Positions 1 through 6,188 of a stretch of 15,030 nt of DNA are shown one piece after another. The stretch's first letter is position 1. Every line of letters starts with the position of its first letter. Origin of the DNA: Actinomycetota bacterium (lineage in GTDB: Bacteria > Actinomycetota > Humimicrobiia > Humimicrobiales > Humimicrobiaceae); contig JAHILC010000011.1 of the NCBI GenBank assembly GCA_018897225.1, positions 1-15,030 of the forward strand, read 5' to 3'. A model generated the notes under the pieces. It was given only the letters and a program-made list of their open reading frames with translations. It ran no database searches and was not told the origin of the DNA. Made by a program: the position numbers and the translations under genes.

Positions 1-201
1 GGATATGAGGATTACTACCGGAAATATTGTTACTGATTTTTTACCCAAAATACCCTGTTTTTTTATTTAGAATGCATAAGTTTTAAGCAAATACCTTATT
101 TATACTCGGGGAGACCCAAAAACAAGTTCTTATAAATCACGGAGCCAATTATGACAACTCAAACTCCCACCAGGTATTACACGCTACCTATGAATATGAA
201 T
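1..201. other. Left-edge intergenic stretch with no supported gene
   Basis: No convincing coding region is visible. Two short frames run in from the left edge and stop at about 36 and 70, so the 3' tail of an upstream gene could be here, but neither tail resembles a family I recognise. The stretch contains one copy of a direct repeat (102-137) that recurs after the toxin-antitoxin pair. Confidence 0.5.
102..137 (+). repeat. Direct repeat copy 1, left of vapBC
   Basis: About 36 bp that recurs at 1062-1097 in the same orientation. Eighteen bases are identical (CCAAAAACAAGTTCTTAT at 116-133 and 1075-1092). The preceding part also matches (ATACTCGGGGAGAC against ATACTTGGGAGAT) with a one-base gap. 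The two copies bracket the vapBC genes and nothing else. Confidence 0.75.
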
Positions 202-251
202 TTGACAGTTCACAGATTTTATGTATTATTAATATGTAACTAAAATATGTA
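202..251 (+). promoter_or_regulatory. vapBC promoter and possible operator repeats
   Basis: A perfect -35 TTGACA (202-207) is followed after 16 bp by TATTAT (224-229), five of six matches to a -10. Just downstream is an 8 bp direct repeat AATATGTA at 231-238 and 244-251, close to the expected transcription start. VapBC complexes usually repress their own promoter, so these repeats are a reasonable operator candidate, but that is inference. Confidence 0.55.
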
Positions 252-268
252 TAAAAATGGAGTAATTT

Positions 269-475
269 ATGAGTAAGACTACAGTAATAATTGATGATAA
301 ACTTTTAAAGGCTGCCATCGAGGTTACTAAATCGAAAAGCAAAAAGGAGGCTATCGAAAAGGGGCTGAAGGAACTTGTACATAAAAAGAATGTTGAGGCT
401 TTGCGTAAAGAATTGGGTACGTTTGATTTAGATTTAACCCTGGAAAAGCTTGATGAATTAAGAAAGGATGAATAG
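269..475 (+). CDS. vapB: VapB-type antitoxin
   Basis: A 68-residue protein of the type II antitoxin VapB family (DUF2191-like). It would bind and neutralise the VapC ribonuclease encoded next to it and bind its own promoter. The N-terminus MSKTTVIIDDKLL is a ribbon-helix-helix type strand, with a helix around residues 10-36 containing the typical SKKEAIEKGLKELV segment. A charged C-terminal tail (about 40-68) would wrap the toxin. The ATG has a good ribosome binding site GGAG (259-262) six bases upstream. The stop codon is directly followed by the toxin ATG, so the two are translationally coupled. The length fits the family. Function comes from family resemblance and from the partner gene. 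Confidence 0.85.
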   Translation: MSKTTVIIDDKLLKAAIEVTKSKSKKEAIEKGLKELVHKKNVEALRKELGTFDLDLTLEKLDELRKDE

Positions 476-892
476 ATGGTTCTGGTAGATACTTCAGCCT
501 GGATATTTGCTTTAAGAAAAAATCCTTTTATACCATTAAAGGATAGGATAGACCACCTTTTAGAAATAGATGTTGTTTTTACCTTTGGTATGATCAAACT
601 CGAGATTTTAAGCGGTGTAAAAACAAAAGGAGAATTCGATTGTTTAAAAAATCGACTTGATGCACTTTATGAGATTTCTACTGATGCTAAATTATGGGAA
701 ACGGCAGGTCAATTAGCTTTCGATCTTAAAAGAAAAGGTTTGACTTTTCCTTGTACAGATATATTAATAGCATCAGCTGCAATTCAATCAAAAGCCATAC
801 TTCTGCATGCTGATCTACATTTTGATCTTATAGCCAGGCAAACAGAATTAAAAGTGGAAAGCTATGTATCTCAGGTTCAAGAGGATTTTTAA
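476..892 (+). CDS. vapC: VapC-type PIN-domain toxin ribonuclease
   Basis: A 138-residue PIN-domain protein, the ribonuclease half of the toxin-antitoxin pair. VapC toxins cut specific RNAs, often tRNA or rRNA, using a Mg2+-binding acidic cluster. The expected acids are present: D5 in the opening VDTSAW motif, E43 in the KLEILSG segment, D95 in CTDILIAS, and D113/D117 in the HADLHFD end motif. The toxin therefore looks catalytically intact. It starts at an ATG immediately after the vapB stop; its ribosome binding site AAAGGA (463-468) lies inside vapB. Length is normal for VapC. The RNA target cannot be read from the sequence. Confidence 0.9.
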   Translation: MVLVDTSAWIFALRKNPFIPLKDRIDHLLEIDVVFTFGMIKLEILSGVKTKGEFDCLKNRLDALYEISTDAKLWETAGQLAFDLKRKGLTFPCTDILIASAAIQSKAILLHADLHFDLIARQTELKVESYVSQVQEDF

Positions 893-1061
893 TCAAACTT
901 CAGTTTAGTTTTTACAAACACATTGAAGATATTTTTGAAGTCACCAATTGATATTTTATACACATCATTCAAAAAGAGCTGCCTGCTTGACCGCAAAGAT
1001 GAGTTGGGAATTGTAGAGTCCCAAAAATATACATATAAATAAAAACTGGTGATTATGCTTG
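893..1061. other. Intergenic stretch after vapC, no gene supported
   Basis: Between vapC and the ArsR gene there are about 310 bases without a recognisable gene. An 82-codon minus-strand frame covers much of it but has no family features or ribosome binding site. The right part holds the second direct repeat and the promoter/operator of the ArsR gene, listed separately. No U-tailed terminator hairpin was found after vapC. Confidence 0.5.
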
Positions 1062-1097
1062 ATACTTGGGAGATCCAAAAACAAGTTCTTATGAAAT
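1062..1097 (+). repeat. Direct repeat copy 2, right of vapBC
   Basis: Second copy of the repeat described at 102-137, in the same orientation, with an 18-base identical core at 1075-1092. It ends only a few bases before the -35 box of the ArsR gene. Confidence 0.75.
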
Positions 1098-1100
1098 ATC

Positions 1101-1164
1101 TTGACAAAAAGCTATTAAAATTATAATTTATAAACATATATTAATATTGTTATATAGATATATG
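1101..1164 (+). promoter_or_regulatory. ArsR-gene promoter with overlapping palindromic operator candidate
   Basis: TTGACA (1101-1106) and TATAAT (1122-1127) are both perfect, with a short 15 bp spacer. Eight bases past the -10 begins an imperfect 30 bp palindrome, 1135-1164, with outer arms CATATAT and ATATATG (7 bp exact) and further symmetric A/T positions inside. Its place over the start site is where an autoregulating ArsR/SmtB repressor would bind. The site is A/T only apart from a few bases, so its specificity is uncertain. Confidence 0.5.
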
Positions 1165-1205
1165 ACTCATCAATCAGTTTTATCATTTTTAATTTAGAGG
1201 TCATT

Positions 1206-1541
1206 ATGGAAAAAGACAGCTTTTATAACTTGCATGCAGATATCTGCAAAACCCTTTCAAATCCAAACAGACAGGCAATACTTGACATAATCAGAGACGG
1301 GGAAATGTCGGTTACAGAGTTGGTGAACAGGACAGGGATATCTCAGGCAAATCTCTCTCAGCACCTTGCAATATTGAGGTCTAAGGGTGTGGTTTCAACT
1401 CGTCGGGAAGGGAATAATATTTTTTATTCCATTTCAAATCCAAAAATTATAAAGGCTTATGATTTGATAAGTGAAGTTTTACAGGAAATGCTGCTTTCAA
1501 AACAAAAGACCGTAAGTGATGCAATAGAAAAAAATAAGTAG
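1206..1541 (+). CDS. ArsR/SmtB-family winged-helix repressor
   Basis: A 111-residue transcription regulator of the ArsR/SmtB type. The winged-helix core covers about residues 10-85, with an opening TLSNPNRQAILDII helix, a recognition helix around SQANLSQHLAILRSKGVV and a wing at STRREGNNIFYSI. It has a single cysteine, C14, and lacks the ELCVCDL metal site of classic ArsR. It also lacks the two-cysteine pair of BigR/SqrR persulfide sensors, so the effector is not evident. The ATG has a good AGAGGT site (about 1196-1201). It stands just upstream of the redox genes and is likely their regulator as well as its own, which is inference from position and from the palindrome at its promoter. Confidence 0.85.
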   Translation: MEKDSFYNLHADICKTLSNPNRQAILDIIRDGEMSVTELVNRTGISQANLSQHLAILRSKGVVSTRREGNNIFYSISNPKIIKAYDLISEVLQEMLLSKQKTVSDAIEKNK

Positions 1542-1572
1542 AAAGTTTAAATAAATATAGGGGAGTAACATT

Positions 1573-1989
1573 ATGAATTTAAATGTAAAAATTCAATTGA
1601 AGGAGTTATTCAGCAACAGAATTTCTTTTGATAAGACTGAGCGTAAATTATACGGCCACGATATTGCTGCAATGCCAGGTATTATTAAGCCCTTTATTGG
1701 AAGCACAGTTCCGGAGGTCGTAGTTCAACCAGAGACAGAGGAGGAACTGGTAAGCCTGGTAAAATGGGCTGCAAAACATAAGGTTGCGCTTACACCTCGC
1801 GGGGAAGCCACATCTGGCTATGGGGGCGTTTTACCTCTGGCAAAAGGTGTAGTGGTGGATTTTCACAGAATGAAAAATTTAATAAAGCTTAATCTGTCTG
1901 ATAATACTGCAACAGCACAAGCTGGTATGATTTGGGAAAAACTGGACAGAGAACTTGGCAAAAAGGGATTGACTTTAAGATTATTATAA
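1573..1989 (+). pseudogene. Truncated FAD-binding oxidase (GlcD-like) N-terminal stub
   Basis: 138 codons match the start of the PCMH-type FAD-binding domain of the glycolate/D-lactate dehydrogenase-like oxidases, in the style of large FAD plus Fe-S fusion proteins. Visible marks are the VQPETEEELVSLVKWA helix and the RGEATSGYGGVLPLAKGVVVDF nucleotide-binding segment (written here in parts: RGEATSGYGG, then VLPLAKGVVVDF). The frame ends at GLTLRLL where family members continue into the glycine-rich FAD segment, so most of the FAD domain and all catalytic regions are missing. Full members run to several hundred residues. The ribosome binding site (GGGGAG, about 1560-1565) and start survive, so a short peptide may still be made. 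It sits 31 bases after the ArsR gene and was probably the original first target of that operon. Confidence 0.7.
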
Positions 1990-2060
1990 GTGACTCAATT
2001 TATATAAGTTATTTAATGATCAAGTATTGAAATGAAATGATTTAAAATATATAAAAGTAC

Positions 2061-2111
2061 TATAATTTTTAAAAAATATAGGCAATTATCTCAAATAAGG
2101 TAGTTGCCTAT
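2061..2111 (+). promoter_or_regulatory. Leader with TATAAT and an 11-bp hairpin before the reductase gene
   Basis: A perfect TATAAT lies at 2061-2066, although no good -35 is visible at the right distance. A hairpin follows, with arms 2078-2088 and 2101-2111, eleven pairs including one G-U, and a 12-base loop. No U-run follows, so it is not a standard terminator. It sits 29 bases before the preferred TTG start and covers the upstream alternative TTG at 2111. It could be a protein-binding site or an mRNA-stabilising leader. Confidence 0.45.
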
Positions 2112-2140
2112 TGATAAGTAAAGGGATTAGGTTAAAAGAT

Positions 2141-3814
2141 TTGAGCAAGATAATTATTATAGGAGGTGTTGCCGCCGGCACATCTGCGGCAGTCAAAGCA
2201 AGAAGAAAATCCGAGGATATTCAGATTACGATTTATGAGAAATATAAATACATTTCATATGGTACATGCGGACTGCCTTATTTTGTATCAGGCAAGATTA
2301 CAGATATTGATAATCTTATCGTAAACACGGTCCAGCAGTTTGAGCAGAGATTTAATATAAAAGTAAATATAATGCATGAAGTAATCAATATTGACAGTAA
2401 AGAAAAAAGTATACTTGCAAAAAACTTGATAAGCGGTGAGCAATTCAAGGATTATTATGACAAGCTGATCATTGCTACCGGTTCAACTTCAATTATAATA
2501 AATCCCGAACTTGAATCTGCGCCCAACTGTTTTTCCTTAAAAACTATTGATGATGCCCTGAAATTAAAGGAATACCTGTCTTTTTTAACAAAAAACAGCA
2601 AGGAATCTTTAAATGCTGTAATTATTGGAGGCGGATTTATAGGGCTTGAGATCCTGGATGCATTTTTATTAAAAGGCTTAAATATTACAATGGTTGAAAA
2701 AACAGGCCAGATTCTGCCTGCCTTTGATTTTGAAATTATAGAATATATTGAAAACTATCTTGCAGATAAAGGTATTATACTTCGCAAGGAAGAGTCGATA
2801 GAAAATTTTGAAAAAACTGCAGACGGTAAAATTATTTCTCTAAAAACATCAAATGGAGACAAGCTTGCTTGTGATGTTATATTCCAGAGTGTAGGTACAA
2901 AGCCTGACTCAAAACTTGCCGGCAATTGCGGGATTGTTATTGGTAAATCAGGGGCAATATCCGTAGATGAATATCTTCAAACAAGCGACCCTGACATATA
3001 TGCGGCTGGCGATTGCTGTGAATGCAAAAACTTTGTAACGCAAATAAAACAGGCTTACAACCTGGCCTCTATCGCAAATATACAGGGCAGGTGCGCAGGT
3101 TATAATGCAGCCGGAGGAAAAGATAAATTTATAGACAGCATACCTACATCAATAATAAAAGTGCTTGATATTGCGATAGGAAAAACAGGAATAAGCTTAA
3201 AAGAAGCCAGATACCGCGGTATTGATGCAGCCAAAATAGAGCTTCACTATCGCAGTCGTGCGGGTTATTATCCCGGGGCAAGTCTTATCCACATACTGGT
3301 AATTTATGACAGAATTTCAGGAGTCATACTTGGCTTTGAAGCAATCGGAAGGGAAAGCGTCGACAAGAAAGCAGATGTGATGTCAGTTGCAATTAGAGCC
3401 CGAATGAAAATATGGGATCTGGTTAACCTTAACCTTTCTTATCATCCGGAGTATGGTTCAGCCAAAGATTCTATTAACATTCTTGGAATGATAGGCGAAA
3501 ATATCAAAAAAGGCGAGTACCGGCAAATGGATGTCGAAGAACTAAAAGATATGATAAATAACAAGCAGGATATTACAATTATAGATGTAAGGACTAAAAG
3601 AGAATTTGGTATAGGCCATATCGAGGATGCGCTTAATATTCCCGTAGATGAACTCAGAGATAACCTTGATAAACTGGACAGGAGCAGTAAAATTGTGGTA
3701 CATTGCAGAACCAGTTACAGAAGTTATCTGGCATATTTGATTTTAAAGAATTCAGGATTTAAAAATGTGTGGAATTTGAATGGCTCATATCTGAGTTGGA
3801 TAAGGAAAATTTAA
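2141..3814 (+). CDS. FAD-dependent CoA-disulfide/persulfide reductase with C-terminal rhodanese domain
   Basis: A cytosolic flavoprotein of the CoA-disulfide reductase/NADH persulfide reductase type. The FAD-binding GGVAAG motif is at the N-terminus, then the active-site cysteine in ISYGTCGLPYF, an NAD(P)-binding VIIGGGFIGLE motif mid-protein and the second FAD motif DIYAAGDCCE. A rhodanese domain forms the last ~110 residues, with the loop HCRTSYRS carrying its catalytic cysteine. I chose the TTG at 2141 because it is preceded by AGG at 2129-2131 and puts the active cysteine at position 43, as in Staphylococcus aureus CoADR. An in-frame TTG at 2111 would add ten residues but starts inside a hairpin. 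Such fusions reduce CoA-disulfide, CoA-persulfide or polysulfide with NAD(P)H. Which substrate applies here cannot be read. It heads a tight gene run to 6039. Confidence 0.9.
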   Translation: MSKIIIIGGVAAGTSAAVKARRKSEDIQITIYEKYKYISYGTCGLPYFVSGKITDIDNLIVNTVQQFEQRFNIKVNIMHEVINIDSKEKSILAKNLISGEQFKDYYDKLIIATGSTSIIINPELESAPNCFSLKTIDDALKLKEYLSFLTKNSKESLNAVIIGGGFIGLEILDAFLLKGLNITMVEKTGQILPAFDFEIIEYIENYLADKGIILRKEESIENFEKTADGKIISLKTSNGDKLACDVIFQSVGTKPDSKLAGNCGIVIGKSGAISVDEYLQTSDPDIYAAGDCCECKNFVTQIKQAYNLASIANIQGRCAGYNAAGGKDKFIDSIPTSIIKVLDIAIGKTGISLKEARYRGIDAAKIELHYRSRAGYYPGASLIHILVIYDRISGVILGFEAIGRESVDKKADVMSVAIRARMKIWDLVNLNLSYHPEYGSAKDSINILGMIGENIKKGEYRQMDVEELKDMINNKQDITIIDVRTKREFGIGHIEDALNIPVDELRDNLDKLDRSSKIVVHCRTSYRSYLAYLILKNSGFKNVWNLNGSYLSWIRKI

Positions 3815-3830
3815 GAGAGGATTTAAGGGT

Positions 3831-4526
3831 GTGAATGATTCGAAATTAAATGATCTTAAGAATAAGAAAGTAAAATTCATAGTATGCGAAATTCTTTATG
3901 ATGAAATAAAGGAAAAGCTGCCTTCAGGCTGGGACGTAATAAAATACGAAAAAAGACTTCATGAAAAAAGCGACAGCCTGCGCGAAACACTGCAAAAAGA
4001 AATCGACATCTCACAGGATTACGATGTAATAATTTTAGGTTACGCACTTTGCGGAAAATCTGTCGAAGGGCTTGTTTCACCTAACACTTATCTTATTATC
4101 CCAAAGTGCGATGACTGTATTGCAATACTTTTAGGTTCAGTGGAGGAATATAAGAAACAATTTTCAAAAGAACCTGGAACATATTACCTTACAAGGGGCT
4201 ATATAGGTGAAACTGATAATCCAATTATTGGCGGTTTTGCTGAAATAAGGGATAAATATGACGAAGCGACCTGGAAGTGGATTATTAAGGAAATGCTTAA
4301 AAATTATAAAAGGTTGGCATATATTAATACTGGTAACTATGAGTCTGAGAAATGGCGCAAGCTGGCTATGGAAGAAGCAATAAAGCTGGATTTAGTTTTT
4401 GAGGAGATTGAAGGCACTAATAATTATTTTGAAAAACTGTTGAATTCAGATTGGGATGATGACTTCTTGATTTTAGAACCAGGCTCCAAAATAAAACTTG
4501 AGATGTTTATGAATTATGGTTGTTAA
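3831..4526 (+). CDS. DUF1638-family protein
   Basis: A 231-residue protein that I assign to DUF1638, a family without a settled function. The features that support this are VIILGYALCGKSVEGL (residues about 66-81), LIIPKCDDCIAILLGS (88-103) and PGTYYLTRGYIG. Possible ligand residues are C19, H44, C74, C93 and C96; together they resemble a metal or cofactor site, which is inference. No signal peptide or membrane segment is seen, so it should be cytosolic. It begins with GTG 16 bases after the reductase stop, with AAGGG close upstream. DUF1638 genes are often found near corrinoid methyltransferases (family knowledge); one methyltransferase lies about 7 kb downstream, not adjacent. Its place in a thiol-redox gene run is unusual. 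Confidence 0.75.
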   Translation: MNDSKLNDLKNKKVKFIVCEILYDEIKEKLPSGWDVIKYEKRLHEKSDSLRETLQKEIDISQDYDVIILGYALCGKSVEGLVSPNTYLIIPKCDDCIAILLGSVEEYKKQFSKEPGTYYLTRGYIGETDNPIIGGFAEIRDKYDEATWKWIIKEMLKNYKRLAYINTGNYESEKWRKLAMEEAIKLDLVFEEIEGTNNYFEKLLNSDWDDDFLILEPGSKIKLEMFMNYGC

Positions 4527-4761
4527 GGAAAACAGGAGAGGCATACTGATTTCAACTGCAGGCTCAAAACCAAAGGATATTTTTGACTGCACAAAAAAAG
4601 TTATGCGGGCACTTTTTGATGTTCTTTACATTGAGTATTTCTGTGATTTTCTGTTTAATAATATAGATCAGAAAGGTGACATACTGAAGAACCGGGAAGC
4701 TATTGGCGAAATTTATGATTTTGGCAAGAAAGGATTATTTCTAAAAAGGAGTGATGATTAA
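4516..4761 (+). pseudogene. C-terminal remnant of a flavodoxin-like NAD(P)H-dependent FMN reductase
   Basis: 81 codons that match only the last part of the flavodoxin-like/FMN-reductase fold. RRGILISTAGSK is the core strand and loop that follow the second FMN-contact region, and NIDQKGDIL plus EAIGEIYDFGKKG are the typical closing helix region. The N-terminal phosphate-binding loop (GSxR or similar) and most of the ~180-residue fold are absent, and the upstream DNA is occupied by the DUF1638 gene in another frame. The ATG overlaps the DUF1638 end by 11 bases and the stop abuts the next start. A deletion probably fused the two. A functional short protein cannot be excluded, but it could not bind FMN in the usual way. 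Confidence 0.6.
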
Positions 4762-5307
4762 TTGAGGATAAAAAAAATCTCGATAATGTTAATAATTATA
4801 TCTATTTTATTACTCTCAGTCTTGTTGGCTTCATGCTTTATTCCTTTTAGAGGATTCAGGGAGGATGGCAATGGTGCAGCCACAGCTACATCAGAAGCGC
4901 TAATCAAGGCTGAAGATTTCACCCTGCTTGACCTTAACAATAACAAGGTATCCTTGTCTGATTTTAGAGGCAAGGTTGTAGTACTGAACTTCTGGGCTAC
5001 TTGGTGTCCTCCTTGTAGGGTAGAGATTGGCGATTTTGTTGAAGTTTCTAACGCTTATAAGGATAAGGGCGTGCAGTTCATTGGAGTTTCCGATGATGAT
5101 GTTTCTGCTCTTGAAAAGTTTGTCAGTGATTATGGGATAGACTATCCGACACTTCTGGATGGTTCAGTTGATCGGATAATGCCTAAATGGGGCATATCTG
5201 CAATTCCAACCACGTTCATACTGAACGGAGATGGTGAAATAATGTTTAAAAATGTTGGAATGATGTCCAGAGATCAATTAATAAATGCCATAGAACAAAG
5301 TCTATAA
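4762..5307 (+). CDS. TlpA/ResA-like thiol-disulfide oxidoreductase lipoprotein
   Basis: A 181-residue thioredoxin-fold protein anchored outside the membrane. It has a basic N-terminus (MRIKK), a hydrophobic stretch to residue 22 and a lipobox LLASC with the lipidated cysteine at C25. After a short linker comes the AhpC/TSA-Redoxin fold, with the active site WCPPC (C82, C85) in NFWATWCPPCR and the cis-proline at P149 in AIPTTF. Such proteins reduce disulfides in exported proteins or apocytochrome c. It starts with TTG directly after the preceding stop, with AGGAG (4747-4751) upstream, and ends directly against ccdA. CcdA would keep its CXXC reduced. Lgt, encoded at 6189, would add the lipid. 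Confidence 0.9.
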   Translation: MRIKKISIMLIIISILLLSVLLASCFIPFRGFREDGNGAATATSEALIKAEDFTLLDLNNNKVSLSDFRGKVVVLNFWATWCPPCRVEIGDFVEVSNAYKDKGVQFIGVSDDDVSALEKFVSDYGIDYPTLLDGSVDRIMPKWGISAIPTTFILNGDGEIMFKNVGMMSRDQLINAIEQSL

Positions 5308-6039
5308 ATGTTAGAGATAGGAATTTTTAGCGCTTTTATTGCGGGAATACTGTCTTTCATATCTCCGTGCGTTTTACCGCTGGTACCTGTTTACATCGGT
5401 ATAATGTCTCGTAATGTTGCAACAAAGGAAGATGCTGTTAAATTTTCAGACAGGCTTTATATATTTTTAAATAGCCTTCTTTTTGTGCTTGGATTTTCTG
5501 TCGTCTTTATTATCCTAGGCTCAACGGCAACATTTATAGGCCAGGTATTAAAAAATTACCTCAGCATAATAAGCAGGGTAGGCGGAGCAATCCTTATAGT
5601 TTTCGGGCTTCATTATGTGGGACTTTTTAAAATTCCTTTTCTGAACATGGAAAAAAAATTCAACATGCCTTCAAAGCTAAAGGCAGGTTTTTTATGGTCT
5701 TTTTTGTTTGGGATTATTTTTTCTTTTGGATGGGTACCATGTGTTGGGATGATCCTTTCAGCAATACTGCTGCTTGCAAGCAGGATGGAAACTCTTTTTC
5801 AGGGTATTTTACTGCTGATAGTTTACTGCGCAGGTTTAGGGCTGCCATTTATTATCGCAAGCCTTTTTCTTGGATTTTTTACAAAATTCCTGAAAAAATT
5901 TAACAGGCATCTTAATATAATTTCAATTATTTCCGGCATATTTTTAATTGCACTGGGAATAATATTTGTCACTGATTCTATGACAAAAATTATAGGGTTT
6001 TTAACAGCTCACGTTCCATTTTTGGCTTTGCAGGAGTAA
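5308..6039 (+). CDS. ccdA: CcdA-family transmembrane electron carrier
   Basis: A 243-residue polytopic membrane protein of the CcdA/short DsbD family with about six hydrophobic segments. It passes electrons from cytosolic thioredoxin to extracytoplasmic thioredoxin-fold proteins. The two redox cysteines are in their usual sites: C21 in FISPCVLPLVPVY (first segment) and C145 in FGWVPCVGMIL (fourth segment), each followed or flanked by the conserved prolines. The ATG directly follows the stop of the lipoprotein thioredoxin gene, so they are coupled and almost certainly partners. No cytochrome c or haem-handling gene is visible, so the exported substrate is unknown. The next ~150 bases are A/T-rich and have no gene. 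Confidence 0.93.
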   Translation: MLEIGIFSAFIAGILSFISPCVLPLVPVYIGIMSRNVATKEDAVKFSDRLYIFLNSLLFVLGFSVVFIILGSTATFIGQVLKNYLSIISRVGGAILIVFGLHYVGLFKIPFLNMEKKFNMPSKLKAGFLWSFLFGIIFSFGWVPCVGMILSAILLLASRMETLFQGILLLIVYCAGLGLPFIIASLFLGFFTKFLKKFNRHLNIISIISGIFLIALGIIFVTDSMTKIIGFLTAHVPFLALQE

Positions 6040-6077
6040 AATTTTATTATTTTCACATTACTATAAAAATGAATTTG

Positions 6078-6105
6078 TGATATTATTTCAAATTATTCAA
6101 TAATA
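6078..6105 (+). repeat. A/T-rich near-repeat in the ccdA-lgt spacer
   Basis: TGATATTATTTCAAAT and the following ATTCAATA match the spacer before the ABC ATPase (12056-12080) at 23 of 25 positions. Both copies lie 85-115 bases before a start codon. The A/T bias makes chance similarity possible. Confidence 0.3.
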
Positions 6106-6188
6106 AAAATTAATTATTATTGTTTTATTATTGTTTTTATAATTATTTAAATTCAGTATATTTTTTCTTAAAATGAAGGGAGGCAATC

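Noticed and set aside
1..70. 3' end of an upstream gene at the left edge
   Set aside because: Two short frames run in from the edge, but 11-22 residues are not enough to assign either.
229..597. A 122-codon minus-strand frame
   Set aside because: It lies antisense to vapB and vapC, which both have clear family features.
1002..1028. Possible third copy of the direct repeat (GAGTCCCAAAAATA)
   Set aside because: Only the short CCCAAAAA stretch agrees, which is expected by chance in this composition.
889..1137. An 82-codon minus-strand frame after vapC
   Set aside because: No recognisable domain, no ribosome binding site, and it covers the direct repeat and promoter of the next gene.
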